From contig CAZLNO010000088.1 of NCBI GenBank assembly GCA_964561005.1, positions 1-17,404 on the forward strand: DNA of 17,404 nt, given 5' to 3'. The position numbers and the translations under genes are program-made. Shown in pieces: positions 1 through 7,563 of this stretch (its first letter is position 1; the number at the start of each line of letters is the position of its first letter). This DNA comes from CAZLNO01 sp964561005. Its GTDB lineage: Bacteria; Pseudomonadota; Alphaproteobacteria; Kiloniellales; Rhodovibrionaceae. The notes under the pieces were generated by a model. That model ran no database searches and was not told the origin of the DNA. It saw only the letters and a program-made list of their open reading frames with translations.

Positions 1-803
<803 letters not shown>

Positions 804-817
804 GGCTCGCCAACCTC

Positions 818-1105
818 CTACTCGATAATGCCCATAACGTCGGATTCACGCATGATGAGGATCTTCTGACCCTCGATCGTCACCTCGCTGCCGGACCAGC
901 GGCCATAAAGAACGTGATTCCCCTCCTTGACGTCCAGCGGGACGACCTCGCCGTCCTCGGTCCGGTGACCCTGCCCGACGGCCAAGACCTTGCCCTCCAT
1001 CGGCTTTTCCTTCGCCGTGTCGGGAATGATGATGCCGCCGGCGGTCTTCGACTCCTGCTCGACCGGCTCCACGCAGATGCGGTCGTGCAACGGCCTGAAG
1101 TTCAT
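818..1105 (-). CDS. groES: 10-kDa co-chaperonin GroES
   Basis: This is the small co-chaperonin that caps the GroEL ring. The 95-residue length is standard. The sequence starts MNFRPLHDRI and contains the conserved TAGGIIIPDTAKEKP mobile-loop region at about residues 22-36, followed by the beta-barrel segments GKVLAVGQG and VLYGRWSGSEV. It ends with the usual ILIMRESDVMGIIE-type tail. The ATG is preceded by GGAG eight bases upstream on the minus strand. The leader from the predicted transcription start is about 107 nt, with the CIRCE operator at its 5' end. The gene is first in the groES-groEL operon. Nothing is unusual in the protein. Confidence 0.97.
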   Translation of the reverse strand: MNFRPLHDRICVEPVEQESKTAGGIIIPDTAKEKPMEGKVLAVGQGHRTEDGEVVPLDVKEGNHVLYGRWSGSEVTIEGQKILIMRESDVMGIIE

Positions 1106-1187
1106 GAACCTTTCTCCGAATGACGTGACGGTTCGAACGAATTGTCCTTATGCGGAAGGCGGCGCATGCCCGCGCGCCGCGCCCCTG

Positions 1188-1214
1188 TTAGCACTCGCCC
1201 TGGCCGAGTGCTAA
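1188..1214 (-). promoter_or_regulatory. CIRCE operator (HrcA binding site) of groESL
   Basis: The sequence is a perfect match to the CIRCE consensus: TTAGCACTC, nine bases, then GAGTGCTAA, so the two 9-bp arms are exact inverted repeats. It lies immediately downstream of the predicted -10 box and would overlap or abut the transcription start, the expected position for HrcA repression of the heat-shock operon. The dyad can also form a stem-loop at the 5' end of the groES mRNA. The hrcA gene itself is not in this window. Confidence 0.96.
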
Positions 1215-1218
1215 GCGC

Positions 1219-1247
1219 CATATAGAGATGGCGGTTTGCGGCGTCAA
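1219..1247 (-). promoter_or_regulatory. Predicted vegetative promoter of groESL
   Basis: Read on the minus strand, TTGACG (1247-1242) and TATATG (1224-1219) are separated by exactly 17 bases. This is a strong sigma-70-type promoter for such a GC-rich genome. The predicted start of transcription falls near 1212, inside the CIRCE, which supports the assignment. In alphaproteobacteria groESL is often also served by RpoH. The -10 region has some resemblance to an RpoH element but is not diagnostic. Confidence 0.8.
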
Positions 1248-1276
1248 CCGGGGCCCGACGGCCTGGGACGAGATGC

Positions 1277-1304
1277 GGCCGGGCGGCCGGCGGCCGGAGG
1301 CCGG
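1277..1304. repeat. Short tandem GGCCGG repeat between hflX and groES promoter
   Basis: Four copies of GGCCGG (1277-1282, 1285-1290, 1292-1297, 1299-1304) are spaced 8, 7 and 7 bases apart. GCCGGC at 1286-1291 can pair with GCCGGC at 1300-1305, or CGGCC at 1291-1295 with GGCCG at 1299-1303. The tract begins about ten bases beyond the hflX stop and ends about 30 bp upstream of the groES -35 box. It could form a GC-rich stem at the end of the hflX transcript, but no T-run follows, so a classical intrinsic terminator is not supported. Confidence 0.6.
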
Positions 1305-1313
1305 CACCTGGAG

Positions 1314-2672
1314 CTACACCGTGCGGGCGGTGTCGCCGAAGCGATGGCGGAAGCGGGCCAGATCGGCCGGGTCCAGCCGGACGGTCAGGTTGGCGTGGCT
1401 GTCGTCGTCGCGGCGCTCCACGATCTGGCCGCGGGCATAAAGCCAGGAAAGCGCCCCGCCGGCGCTGAGCGGCACGCGCAGGGCGACGCGCTCGGCCTCG
1501 CGGGCCAGACGCTCGCCGATGCGCCGGAGCAGGGCCTCGCAGCCCTCCCCCGTCGCCGCCGCGCAGGGCACGGCGTCGGGATTGCGCGCGGTCTGGTGCG
1601 CCAGCATCTCGCGCGCCTCGGGTGACAGCAGGTCGATCTTGTTCAGCGCCTCGACCACCCCGGCATCCACCGCCTCGCCCACGCCCAGCTCGCGCAGTAC
1701 GTTTTCCACGTCGCTCCGCTGCGCCTGGCTGTCGGGATGGGCGATATCGCGTACGTGGACGATGACATCGGCCTCCAGCACCTCCTCCAACGTTGCGCGG
1801 AAGGCCGCGATGAGCTGGGTCGGCAGGTCGGAGATGAAACCCACGGTGTCGGAGAGGATGGCATCCTGTCCCTCGGGCAGCCGGATTCGCCGCATCGTCG
1901 GGTCGAGGGTGGCGAACAGCATGTCGTGCTCGAACGCCTGGGCCTGCGTCAGACGGTTGAACAGCGTCGACTTGCCGGCATTCGTGTAGCCGACCAGCGC
2001 CACCACCGGATAGGGCACGCGTCGGCGGTTCTTGCGATGCGTCTCGCGCGTCTTCTTGACCTGCGCGAGGTCCTGCTTCAGCCGGGCGATGCGGTCGTCG
2101 ATCAGACGGCGGTCCATCTCGATCTGGCGCTCGCCGGGACCGCCCATGAAACCGTAACCGCCGCGCTGACGCTCCAGGTGGGTCCAGGAGCGCACCAGCC
2201 GCGAGCGCTGGTAGCTGAGCGCCGCCAGCTCGACCTGCAGCTTGCCTTCCTTCGTTCGCGCCCGCGCTCCGAAGATCTCCAGGATCAGACCGGTGCGGTC
2301 GACGACCTTGCACTGCCAGGCGCGCTCCAGGTTGCGTTGCTGCACCGGGGTCAGCGCGCTGTCGACGATCGCGACCCCGACCTCCTCGGTATGCACGAGA
2401 GCCGCGACCCGCTGCACCGCGCCGGCCCCGAACAGCGTGCCGGGGTTCGGCCGCGCCACGCGCACCACCTCGTCGTGAACGACTTCAAGGTCGATAGCCT
2501 GGGCAAGCCCAACCGCCTCGGCCAGGCGCGCTTGCGGCGCGCGGGCGGCCGAGGCGCTCTGTGGCATGTCCGGATGCAGGACGATGGCACGGCCGTTCGT
2601 CGGCCCCCGTTCTGCCGGTCGCCCGGGAACGGCCGTGTCCAGAACCCCGCGTTCGGGCGTATCCCTGCTCAA
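1314..2672 (-). CDS. hflX: Ribosome-associated GTPase HflX
   Basis: HflX is a GTPase of the OBG-HflX group that binds the 50S subunit and can split stalled or heat-damaged 70S ribosomes. With the TTG start chosen here it has 452 residues. An N-terminal HflX domain runs to about residue 200 and includes the glycine-rich GGYGFMGGPGERQIE segment at about 171-185. The G domain has G1 GYTNAGKST (228-236), the FATLDPT region, G3 DTVGF (275-279) and G4 NKID (344-347). A C-terminal domain follows. The start is uncertain: the frame is open upstream into hfq, but that part is only the hfq shadow, and the conserved HflX sequence begins near RAIVLHPDM. TTG at 2672-2670 lies one base after the hfq stop, with AGG six bases before it, suggesting coupling to hfq. 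A CTG at about 2654 is a weaker alternative. Confidence 0.95.
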   Translation of the reverse strand: MSRDTPERGVLDTAVPGRPAERGPTNGRAIVLHPDMPQSASAARAPQARLAEAVGLAQAIDLEVVHDEVVRVARPNPGTLFGAGAVQRVAALVHTEEVGVAIVDSALTPVQQRNLERAWQCKVVDRTGLILEIFGARARTKEGKLQVELAALSYQRSRLVRSWTHLERQRGGYGFMGGPGERQIEMDRRLIDDRIARLKQDLAQVKKTRETHRKNRRRVPYPVVALVGYTNAGKSTLFNRLTQAQAFEHDMLFATLDPTMRRIRLPEGQDAILSDTVGFISDLPTQLIAAFRATLEEVLEADVIVHVRDIAHPDSQAQRSDVENVLRELGVGEAVDAGVVEALNKIDLLSPEAREMLAHQTARNPDAVPCAAATGEGCEALLRRIGERLAREAERVALRVPLSAGGALSWLYARGQIVERRDDDSHANLTVRLDPADLARFRHRFGDTARTV

Positions 2673-2673
2673 T

Positions 2674-2931
2674 TCAAGCCTCGGCCTCCTCCTTTTGGGG
2701 TTGAGGCTCCTGCAAGTGAATCGGCTGCGAGGGCATGATGGTGGAGATCGCGTGCTTGTACACGAGCTGTGAATGCGCATCGCGGCGCAGCAACACGCAG
2801 AAGTTGTCGAACCATGTCACGATGCCTTGCAGCTTGACGCCGTTCACAAGGAACACCGTGACCGGCACCTTGTTCTTGCGGATGTGGTTGAGAAAGACAT
2901 CCTGGACGTTTTGGGACTTCTCCGCAGCCAT
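2674..2931 (-). CDS. hfq: RNA chaperone Hfq
   Basis: Hfq is an Sm-like hexameric RNA chaperone that pairs small RNAs with mRNAs. The 85-residue protein keeps the proximal-face residues: Gln10 and Asp11, Lys33 in VNGVKLQG, Phe41 and Phe44 in the WFDNF segment, and the Sm2 motif YKHAIST with Tyr58, Lys59 and His60. The lateral rim reads RKNK (18-21), so it has fewer arginines than the E. coli rim. The C-terminal tail is short and ends acidic (EEAEA). The ATG at 2931-2929 follows an AGAGGA ribosome site five bases upstream. The gene is directly followed by hflX, the usual pairing. A 194-bp gap separates it from the phosphatase gene upstream, so it probably has its own promoter. Confidence 0.97.
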   Translation of the reverse strand: MAAEKSQNVQDVFLNHIRKNKVPVTVFLVNGVKLQGIVTWFDNFCVLLRRDAHSQLVYKHAISTIMPSQPIHLQEPQPQKEEAEA

Positions 2932-3125
2932 TGGAGTCCTCTTGTGTTTTGTTTATCCTCGATATCGTAAGCGGGCAGCAGGATCGACGCCCGAGGCCCC
3001 TCTTCGCTCCGCTCCATGACCCGCGAAATCGCGGAAACGACGCAGACCCGCGCGACCAGGTTGCGCCCTGCTCGCTTATGTCGGCCTGCACGCAGGCACG
3101 ATCAAGCCTCGCGCGCGAATTTCGC
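2932..3125 (-). other. hfq upstream region with two short dyads
   Basis: This 194-bp gap holds no convincing gene. Two perfect 6-bp dyads are visible: CCGCGA/TCGCGG at 3021-3034 and GCCTGC/GCAGGC at 3084-3097. Neither is followed by a T-run on either strand. A weak promoter-like pair on the minus strand is TTGATC (3105-3100) and ACATAA (3081-3076) with an 18-base spacer, whose spacer contains the second dyad. An alternative -10 is TACGAT (2969-2964), without a good -35. The transcription start of hfq is therefore not settled. Confidence 0.3.
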
Positions 3126-3806
3126 TTATCGCATTGCAGCAAGAATATCCGCAAGGGTTCTGCAATCAGAAAGGTGCAGACTGGGCGGCGCCGCCGCGAA
3201 TTCGCCGTCGGCGGGCGGCTCGTCGCGCAACAGCACGGGGACGCAGCCCGACTCCACCGCGCACTGCAGGTCGATGTCGGTGTCGCCGATCAGCCACACC
3301 TTGCCGCGATCCGCCGTCTCGCTGGGGCCACCCGACAGCGCCAGGGCAACCGCCTCCGGCGCCGGCTTGTCGCGCACGGCGTCGTTCGCCCCGACAAGAC
3401 GCCGAAAATACCGGTCCCAGCCCAGGCGCTCGGCCTCGGCGCGCAGGTAGCGGCCCTGCTTGTTGCTGACGACCGCGAGGTCGTAGCCCGCGGCGTGCAG
3501 GCGCGCCAGCATCGCCTCCGCGCCGGGACATGGCCGGAGGTTTTCAAGGTGCCTGGCCTCGAAGGCGGCATAGAAGATGCGCGCCGCCTCATCCGCCCGC
3601 GGCCCGAACCAGGCCGGGAAGGCCTCACGCGCCGAGCGGCGCACGCGCGCCATGGTCTCGGCCAGGGTCCAGGTCGGCAGCCCCAGCTCCGCCAGTGTCG
3701 CGTTCAGGGCGTGATGGATGGCCGCCCAGCTATCGACCAGGGTGTTGTCCCAGTCGAACAGCAGCGTGCGCGGCCGCGGCCCCCTCCAGGCGGGCAGGCG
3801 CGTCAT
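3126..3806 (-). CDS. HAD-superfamily hydrolase, phosphoglycolate-phosphatase-like
   Basis: This is a 226-residue haloacid-dehalogenase-type phosphatase. Motif I is DWDNTLVD with nucleophile Asp18 and acid Asp20. Motif II is VVSNK with Ser114. Motif III is Lys147 in RDKPAPE. Motif IV is GDTDID (174-179). The helical insert between motif I and motif II has the size of the C1 cap found in Gph/PGP-type enzymes. No substrate-specific feature is recognisable, so phosphoglycolate phosphatase is only the nearest family label. The ATG abuts the stop of the aminotransferase gene (TGA|ATG, no spacer), and no clear ribosome site is seen, so its translation is probably coupled to that gene. A metabolic link between the two, for example removal of a phosphorylated by-product, is possible but unproven. 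Confidence 0.9.
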   Translation of the reverse strand: MTRLPAWRGPRPRTLLFDWDNTLVDSWAAIHHALNATLAELGLPTWTLAETMARVRRSAREAFPAWFGPRADEAARIFYAAFEARHLENLRPCPGAEAMLARLHAAGYDLAVVSNKQGRYLRAEAERLGWDRYFRRLVGANDAVRDKPAPEAVALALSGGPSETADRGKVWLIGDTDIDLQCAVESGCVPVLLRDEPPADGEFAAAPPSLHLSDCRTLADILAAMR

Positions 3807-4706
3807 TCAGGTGGCCGCGTGTTCGTGCCGGCCCTCGAAACGCTCGGCCCCCTGCCCACGCTCCACCACGGCCTCGATATAGGCGGTCCGCAGCTTGTTG
3901 GTCAGGATCCCGGGATGGCCGTTGCCGATGACCCGGCCGTCGATCCTCGTGATCGGCTGCACGTAGTTCGAGCTGGAGGTCAGGAAGGCCTCGCGGGCGT
4001 CGTAGGCTTCTTCGAGCGTGAAGGGCCGGATCTCCAGCTCGCAGCCTTCCCGCGCCATGACGCGGCGCAGCGACAGCCGGGTGATGCCGCTCAGGATGCC
4101 GGCATCGGCGTGGCGCGTGACGACCTTGTTGTCCTTGGTCACGATCCAGGCGTTGGTGCGCGAGCCTTCGGTGACATAGCCGTCGTCGTCGACCTGCCAG
4201 GCCTCGTCGCAGCCCGCCTCGGCGGCGGTCTGGATCGCCAGCACGTTCGGCAGCAGCGAGACCGACTTGATGTCGCAGCGCCGCCAGCGCTGGTCCGGCA
4301 CCGAGATGACCGAAAGCCCCCTCTCCTGCGTCTTCTGCGGTCGCGGGAGCTGGCGCGTCGTCATGGTGAGCGAGGGGCGCGGCGGCGTCTTGGGGAACTT
4401 GTGGTCGCGCGGCGCCACGCCCCGCGTCACCTGCATGTAGAGGAAGCCGTCGGTCAGGTCGTTGCGGCGCATCAGTTCGCCCGCGACGATCTGCAGCGCG
4501 CGCCGCGACATCGGCATCGCGATGCGCAGCTCGTTCAGCGAGTATTCCAGGCGGTCCAGGTGCGGGCCCTCGTCCACCAGCTTGCCGTCCTGCACGGGGA
4601 TGACCTCGTACACCCCGTCGGCGAACTGATAGCCCCGGTCCTCGATATGCACCGCCGCGTCGGCGTGATGGACGAAGCGGCCGTTGACGTAAGCGAAGCG
4701 CGGCAT
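3807..4706 (-). CDS. dat: D-amino-acid aminotransferase (class IV PLP enzyme)
   Basis: This is a 299-residue fold-type IV aminotransferase. It has the GVYEVIPV active-site entry at residues 31-38, the internal-aldimine lysine Lys147 in the DIKSVSLLPNVLA segment, Glu180 in TEGSRTNAW, and ITR at 208-210 in the phosphate-binding loop. Arg100 and His102 in PRDH correspond to the Arg-x-His carboxylate trap of bacterial D-amino-acid transaminases. This favours D-alanine:2-oxoglutarate transamination over branched-chain aminotransferase or aminodeoxychorismate lyase. D-glutamate and D-alanine for peptidoglycan are the likely products. The ATG follows AGAGGA by five bases. The gene lies 55 bp after trkA and directly before the HAD phosphatase. 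Its place after trkA is familiar from other alphaproteobacterial ntr loci. Confidence 0.92.
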   Translation of the reverse strand: MPRFAYVNGRFVHHADAAVHIEDRGYQFADGVYEVIPVQDGKLVDEGPHLDRLEYSLNELRIAMPMSRRALQIVAGELMRRNDLTDGFLYMQVTRGVAPRDHKFPKTPPRPSLTMTTRQLPRPQKTQERGLSVISVPDQRWRRCDIKSVSLLPNVLAIQTAAEAGCDEAWQVDDDGYVTEGSRTNAWIVTKDNKVVTRHADAGILSGITRLSLRRVMAREGCELEIRPFTLEEAYDAREAFLTSSSNYVQPITRIDGRVIGNGHPGILTNKLRTAYIEAVVERGQGAERFEGRHEHAAT

Positions 4707-4761
4707 GCTTTTCCTCTGCGATGACGTTCGCGGTTTGCCTACCAGGGATGTCGGTTGGCGC

Positions 4762-6138
4762 CTAGAAGAATTCCAGCTTGACCGAGAACAGCCGCTCCAC
4801 CTTCTTCACCGAGGAGGTCGCGGCGAAGATGATGACGCGGTCGCCGGCGCGCACCGTGGTGTCGCCGCGCGGCAGCACCACGCGGTCGCCGCGCACGATG
4901 GCGCCGATCAGCACGCCCTCGGGCAGGCGCGCCTCGCGGATCGGCACACCCACGAGGCTGGAGGTCTCCAGCGCCTCGGCCTCGATCAACTCGCCGAAGC
5001 CCTCGGAGAGCGAGTGCACCGAGCGGATGCGGCCGCGACGCACGTACTGCAGGATGGAGGAGATGGTGATCGCCCGCGGGCTGACCACGGTGTCGATGCC
5101 CAGGCTGCCCACCAGGGCGCCGTAGGACGTCTTGTTGACGAGCGTGACCGCCCGTCGGCAGCCGTAGCGCTTGGCCAGCAGCGAGCCCAGGATGTTCACC
5201 TCGTCGTCGTTGGAGACGGCCACGATGGCCTCGGTGGCGGCGACGTTGGCCTCCTCCAGAATGTCGGTGTCCAGCGCGCTGCCGTGGATCACCACCGTGC
5301 GGCTCAGCCGCTGCGCCACCAGCTCGGCGCGCGCCTTGTCCATCTCGATGAGCTTCAGCGCCACGTGGGGATTGCTGCGCTCCACCCGCTGCGCCAGGTT
5401 CAGGCCGATGTTGCCGCCGCCGACAATGATGACACGGCGCGCCTCGCGCTCCTCGTGGCCGAAGGCCGCCATGGCGCGGGTCAGATGCGCGGTTTCCGCC
5501 ACGAAGTAGACGTCGTCGCCGGCGTAGAGGCGGTCGTCGCCGGTGGGGACGATGCCCTGGCCCTCGCGCTGGATGCCGACGATGACGATGTGCAGGTCCG
5601 GGAACATCCCGGTCAACTGGCGCAGCGGCGCGTTCAGGATCGGCGTTTCCTCGGTGCAGTGCACGCCGATCAGGCTGACCTTGCCGTCGGCCAGGGGAAT
5701 CACGTCGAAGGCGCCGGGGATCTGCAGCCGCCGCGAGATCGCGCGCGCCACCTCGATCTCCGGCGAGATAATGTGGTCGATGGGCAGGTGGTCGCGGCTG
5801 AACAGGTCGGACCACGCCGGGTCCAGATAGCTTTGATGGCGCACCCGGGCGATCTTCGTCGGCACCTCGAAGATCGAGTGGCAGATCTGGCAGGCCACCA
5901 TGTTCACCTCGTCGGAGTAGGTGACCGCCACCACCATGTCGGCGTCGCCCGCGCCGGCCTGCTCCAGCACGTCGGGGTGCGAGGCGAAGCCGACCAGCCC
6001 CTTCACGTCCAGTGCGTCGCTGATCTTGCGAACCAGCTCGGGCGAGCGGTCGATCACCGTCACGTCCGAGTTCTCGCCGGCGAGATAGCGCGCGATGTTC
6101 GAACCGACCTGACCGGCGCCGCAGACGATGACTTTCAT
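4762..6138 (-). CDS. trkA: Trk potassium uptake regulatory subunit TrkA
   Basis: TrkA is the peripheral NAD(H)-binding gating subunit of Trk-type K+ transporters, on the cytoplasmic face of the membrane. The 458-residue length and duplicated architecture are standard: RCK-N with GAGQVG (7-12) and Asp30, RCK-C to about 225, a second RCK-N with GGGNIG (240-245) and an acidic residue at 265, and a second RCK-C ending with GDRVIIFA (432-439). No TrkH/TrkG membrane component is in the window, so it must act with one encoded elsewhere. The ATG follows GAGGA by six bases. The gene lies 30 bp after ntrX on the same strand, an arrangement common in alphaproteobacteria, and is probably cotranscribed with it. 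Confidence 0.96.
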   Translation of the reverse strand: MKVIVCGAGQVGSNIARYLAGENSDVTVIDRSPELVRKISDALDVKGLVGFASHPDVLEQAGAGDADMVVAVTYSDEVNMVACQICHSIFEVPTKIARVRHQSYLDPAWSDLFSRDHLPIDHIISPEIEVARAISRRLQIPGAFDVIPLADGKVSLIGVHCTEETPILNAPLRQLTGMFPDLHIVIVGIQREGQGIVPTGDDRLYAGDDVYFVAETAHLTRAMAAFGHEEREARRVIIVGGGNIGLNLAQRVERSNPHVALKLIEMDKARAELVAQRLSRTVVIHGSALDTDILEEANVAATEAIVAVSNDDEVNILGSLLAKRYGCRRAVTLVNKTSYGALVGSLGIDTVVSPRAITISSILQYVRRGRIRSVHSLSEGFGELIEAEALETSSLVGVPIREARLPEGVLIGAIVRGDRVVLPRGDTTVRAGDRVIIFAATSSVKKVERLFSVKLEFF

Positions 6139-6168
6139 TTTGGGTCCTCGAAGCTGATGCGGCCCAGC

Positions 6169-7563
6169 TTATTGCCGGTCGGCCGACGAGGAAATCCCCA
6201 GCGAACGCAGCTTGCGGTGGAGGGCCGAGCGCTCCATGCCGACGAAGGCGGCGGTGCGGGAGATGTTGCCGCCGAATCGCATCACCTGCGCCTCAAGGTA
6301 CTGCCGCTCGAAGAGCTCGCGCGCCTCGCGCAGGGGCAGCGCCATGATCTCACCCTCGCCGTTGCCGCGCAGCGCCGCCGGGGCCGCGGCACCGATGTCC
6401 GGCGGCAGCATGTCGGCGCGCACCGGCTCCTCGGGGGTGCCGGGGGCCATGATCAGCACCCAGTCCACGACGTTGCGCAGTTGCCTGACGTTCCCCGGCC
6501 ATTCGTAGGCTTGCAGCGCGGCCGTGGCATCGTCGGTCAGGCGCCGCGGCGGCATTCCGGCGGCGTGCGCCGCCCGCGCCATGAAGTGCTCCACGAGCTG
6601 TGGGATGTCCTCGCGCCGCTCGCTCAGAGGCGGCACGCGCAGCGGCACCACGTTCAGGCGATAGTAGAGATCCTCGCGAAACCGTCCCTCGCCCATCAGC
6701 TCCGGCAGCGACCGGTTGGTGGCGGCGATGACGCGCACGTCCACGGAGACCCGCTTGCCGCCGCCGACGCGGGTAAAGCTCTGGTCCTGCAGCACGCGCA
6801 CGATCTTGCCCTGGGTCTCCAGCGGCATGTCGGCCACCTCGTCGAGCAGAAGGGTGCCGCCGTGCGCCCGTTCGAAGGTCCCCAGCTTGATCGTCCCGCC
6901 GCCCGAACCGCCCTCGCCCTCGATCCCGAACAGCTCGGCCTCCAGGCGATCGGGATGCATGATCGCGCAGTTGAGCACGACAAAGGCCTTCTCGGCCCGG
7001 CGCGAGTCGCGGTGCAGCATGCGCGCCGCCACCTCCTTGCCGGCGCCCGGCGGGCCGGTGATCAGCACCCGGCTGCCGGTGGGCGCCACCTTCTGGATGT
7101 TCTGACGAAGCTGTTGGATCACCTGCGAGCGGCCGACAAGATCCGATTCCGCTCCCGCGCGCAGGCGCAGCTCGGCGTTCTCGCGCCGGAGCTGCCCCGT
7201 CTCGATCGCCCGCTCCACGCACAGCAGGATGCGGTCCGTCTTGAACGGCTTCTCGATGAAGTCATAGGCACCCTGCTTGATCGCCCAGACGGCACTCTCG
7301 ATCGTGCCGTGGCCGGAGATCATGATGACCGGGAGGTCCGGGTCCTCCTGATGCAGGGCCTGGAGCAGCTCCAGGCCGTCCATGGCGGAGTTCTGCAGCC
7401 AGATGTCCAGCAGCACGACGTCCGGCGTGGCCTCGCGGATGGCGGCCAGGGCGGCATCGGAGTCGCCCACGCCGCGACACGCATAGCCTTCGTCTTCGAG
7501 AATGCCCGATATCATCATCCGAATGTCGGCTTCGTCGTCGACGATCAGCACGTCATGTGCCAT
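6169..7563 (-). CDS. ntrX: Nitrogen regulation response regulator NtrX
   Basis: NtrX is the response regulator partner of NtrY, with roles in nitrogen, redox and envelope control. The 464 residues comprise a receiver domain with phosphoacceptor Asp53 in LLDIW and Lys105 in EKPF, an AAA+ domain with Walker A GPPGAGKE (170-177) and Walker B LLLDEVAD (238-245), and a Fis-type helix-turn-helix near residues 431-458. Where NtrC proteins carry GAFTGA, this protein has a glycine-rich stretch (about 213-226, GIEGEGGSGGGTIK), so canonical sigma-54 contact looks lost. As I recall, this is a recurring property of alphaproteobacterial NtrX. The ATG overlaps the end of ntrY by 11 bp and follows GAGGTGA by six bases, so translation is coupled to ntrY. 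NtrX rather than a second NtrC is inferred from the loop and the ntrY neighbour. Confidence 0.96.
   Translation of the reverse strand: MAHDVLIVDDEADIRMMISGILEDEGYACRGVGDSDAALAAIREATPDVVLLDIWLQNSAMDGLELLQALHQEDPDLPVIMISGHGTIESAVWAIKQGAYDFIEKPFKTDRILLCVERAIETGQLRRENAELRLRAGAESDLVGRSQVIQQLRQNIQKVAPTGSRVLITGPPGAGKEVAARMLHRDSRRAEKAFVVLNCAIMHPDRLEAELFGIEGEGGSGGGTIKLGTFERAHGGTLLLDEVADMPLETQGKIVRVLQDQSFTRVGGGKRVSVDVRVIAATNRSLPELMGEGRFREDLYYRLNVVPLRVPPLSERREDIPQLVEHFMARAAHAAGMPPRRLTDDATAALQAYEWPGNVRQLRNVVDWVLIMAPGTPEEPVRADMLPPDIGAAAPAALRGNGEGEIMALPLREARELFERQYLEAQVMRFGGNISRTAAFVGMERSALHRKLRSLGISSSADRQ

Noticed and set aside
1102..2313. A 403-codon minus-strand ORF spanning part of hflX, the CIRCE and the groES promoter
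   Set aside because: It is an out-of-frame reading of hflX that runs through regulatory DNA; its composition is arginine/alanine/proline-rich and no family is recognisable.
2673..2780. Extended hflX N-terminus starting inside hfq
   Set aside because: The extra residues are only the other reading frame of hfq and do not resemble HflX.
2931..4724. A 597-codon plus-strand ORF opposite dat and the HAD phosphatase
   Set aside because: Antisense shadow with no recognisable domain; the minus-strand genes are clear.
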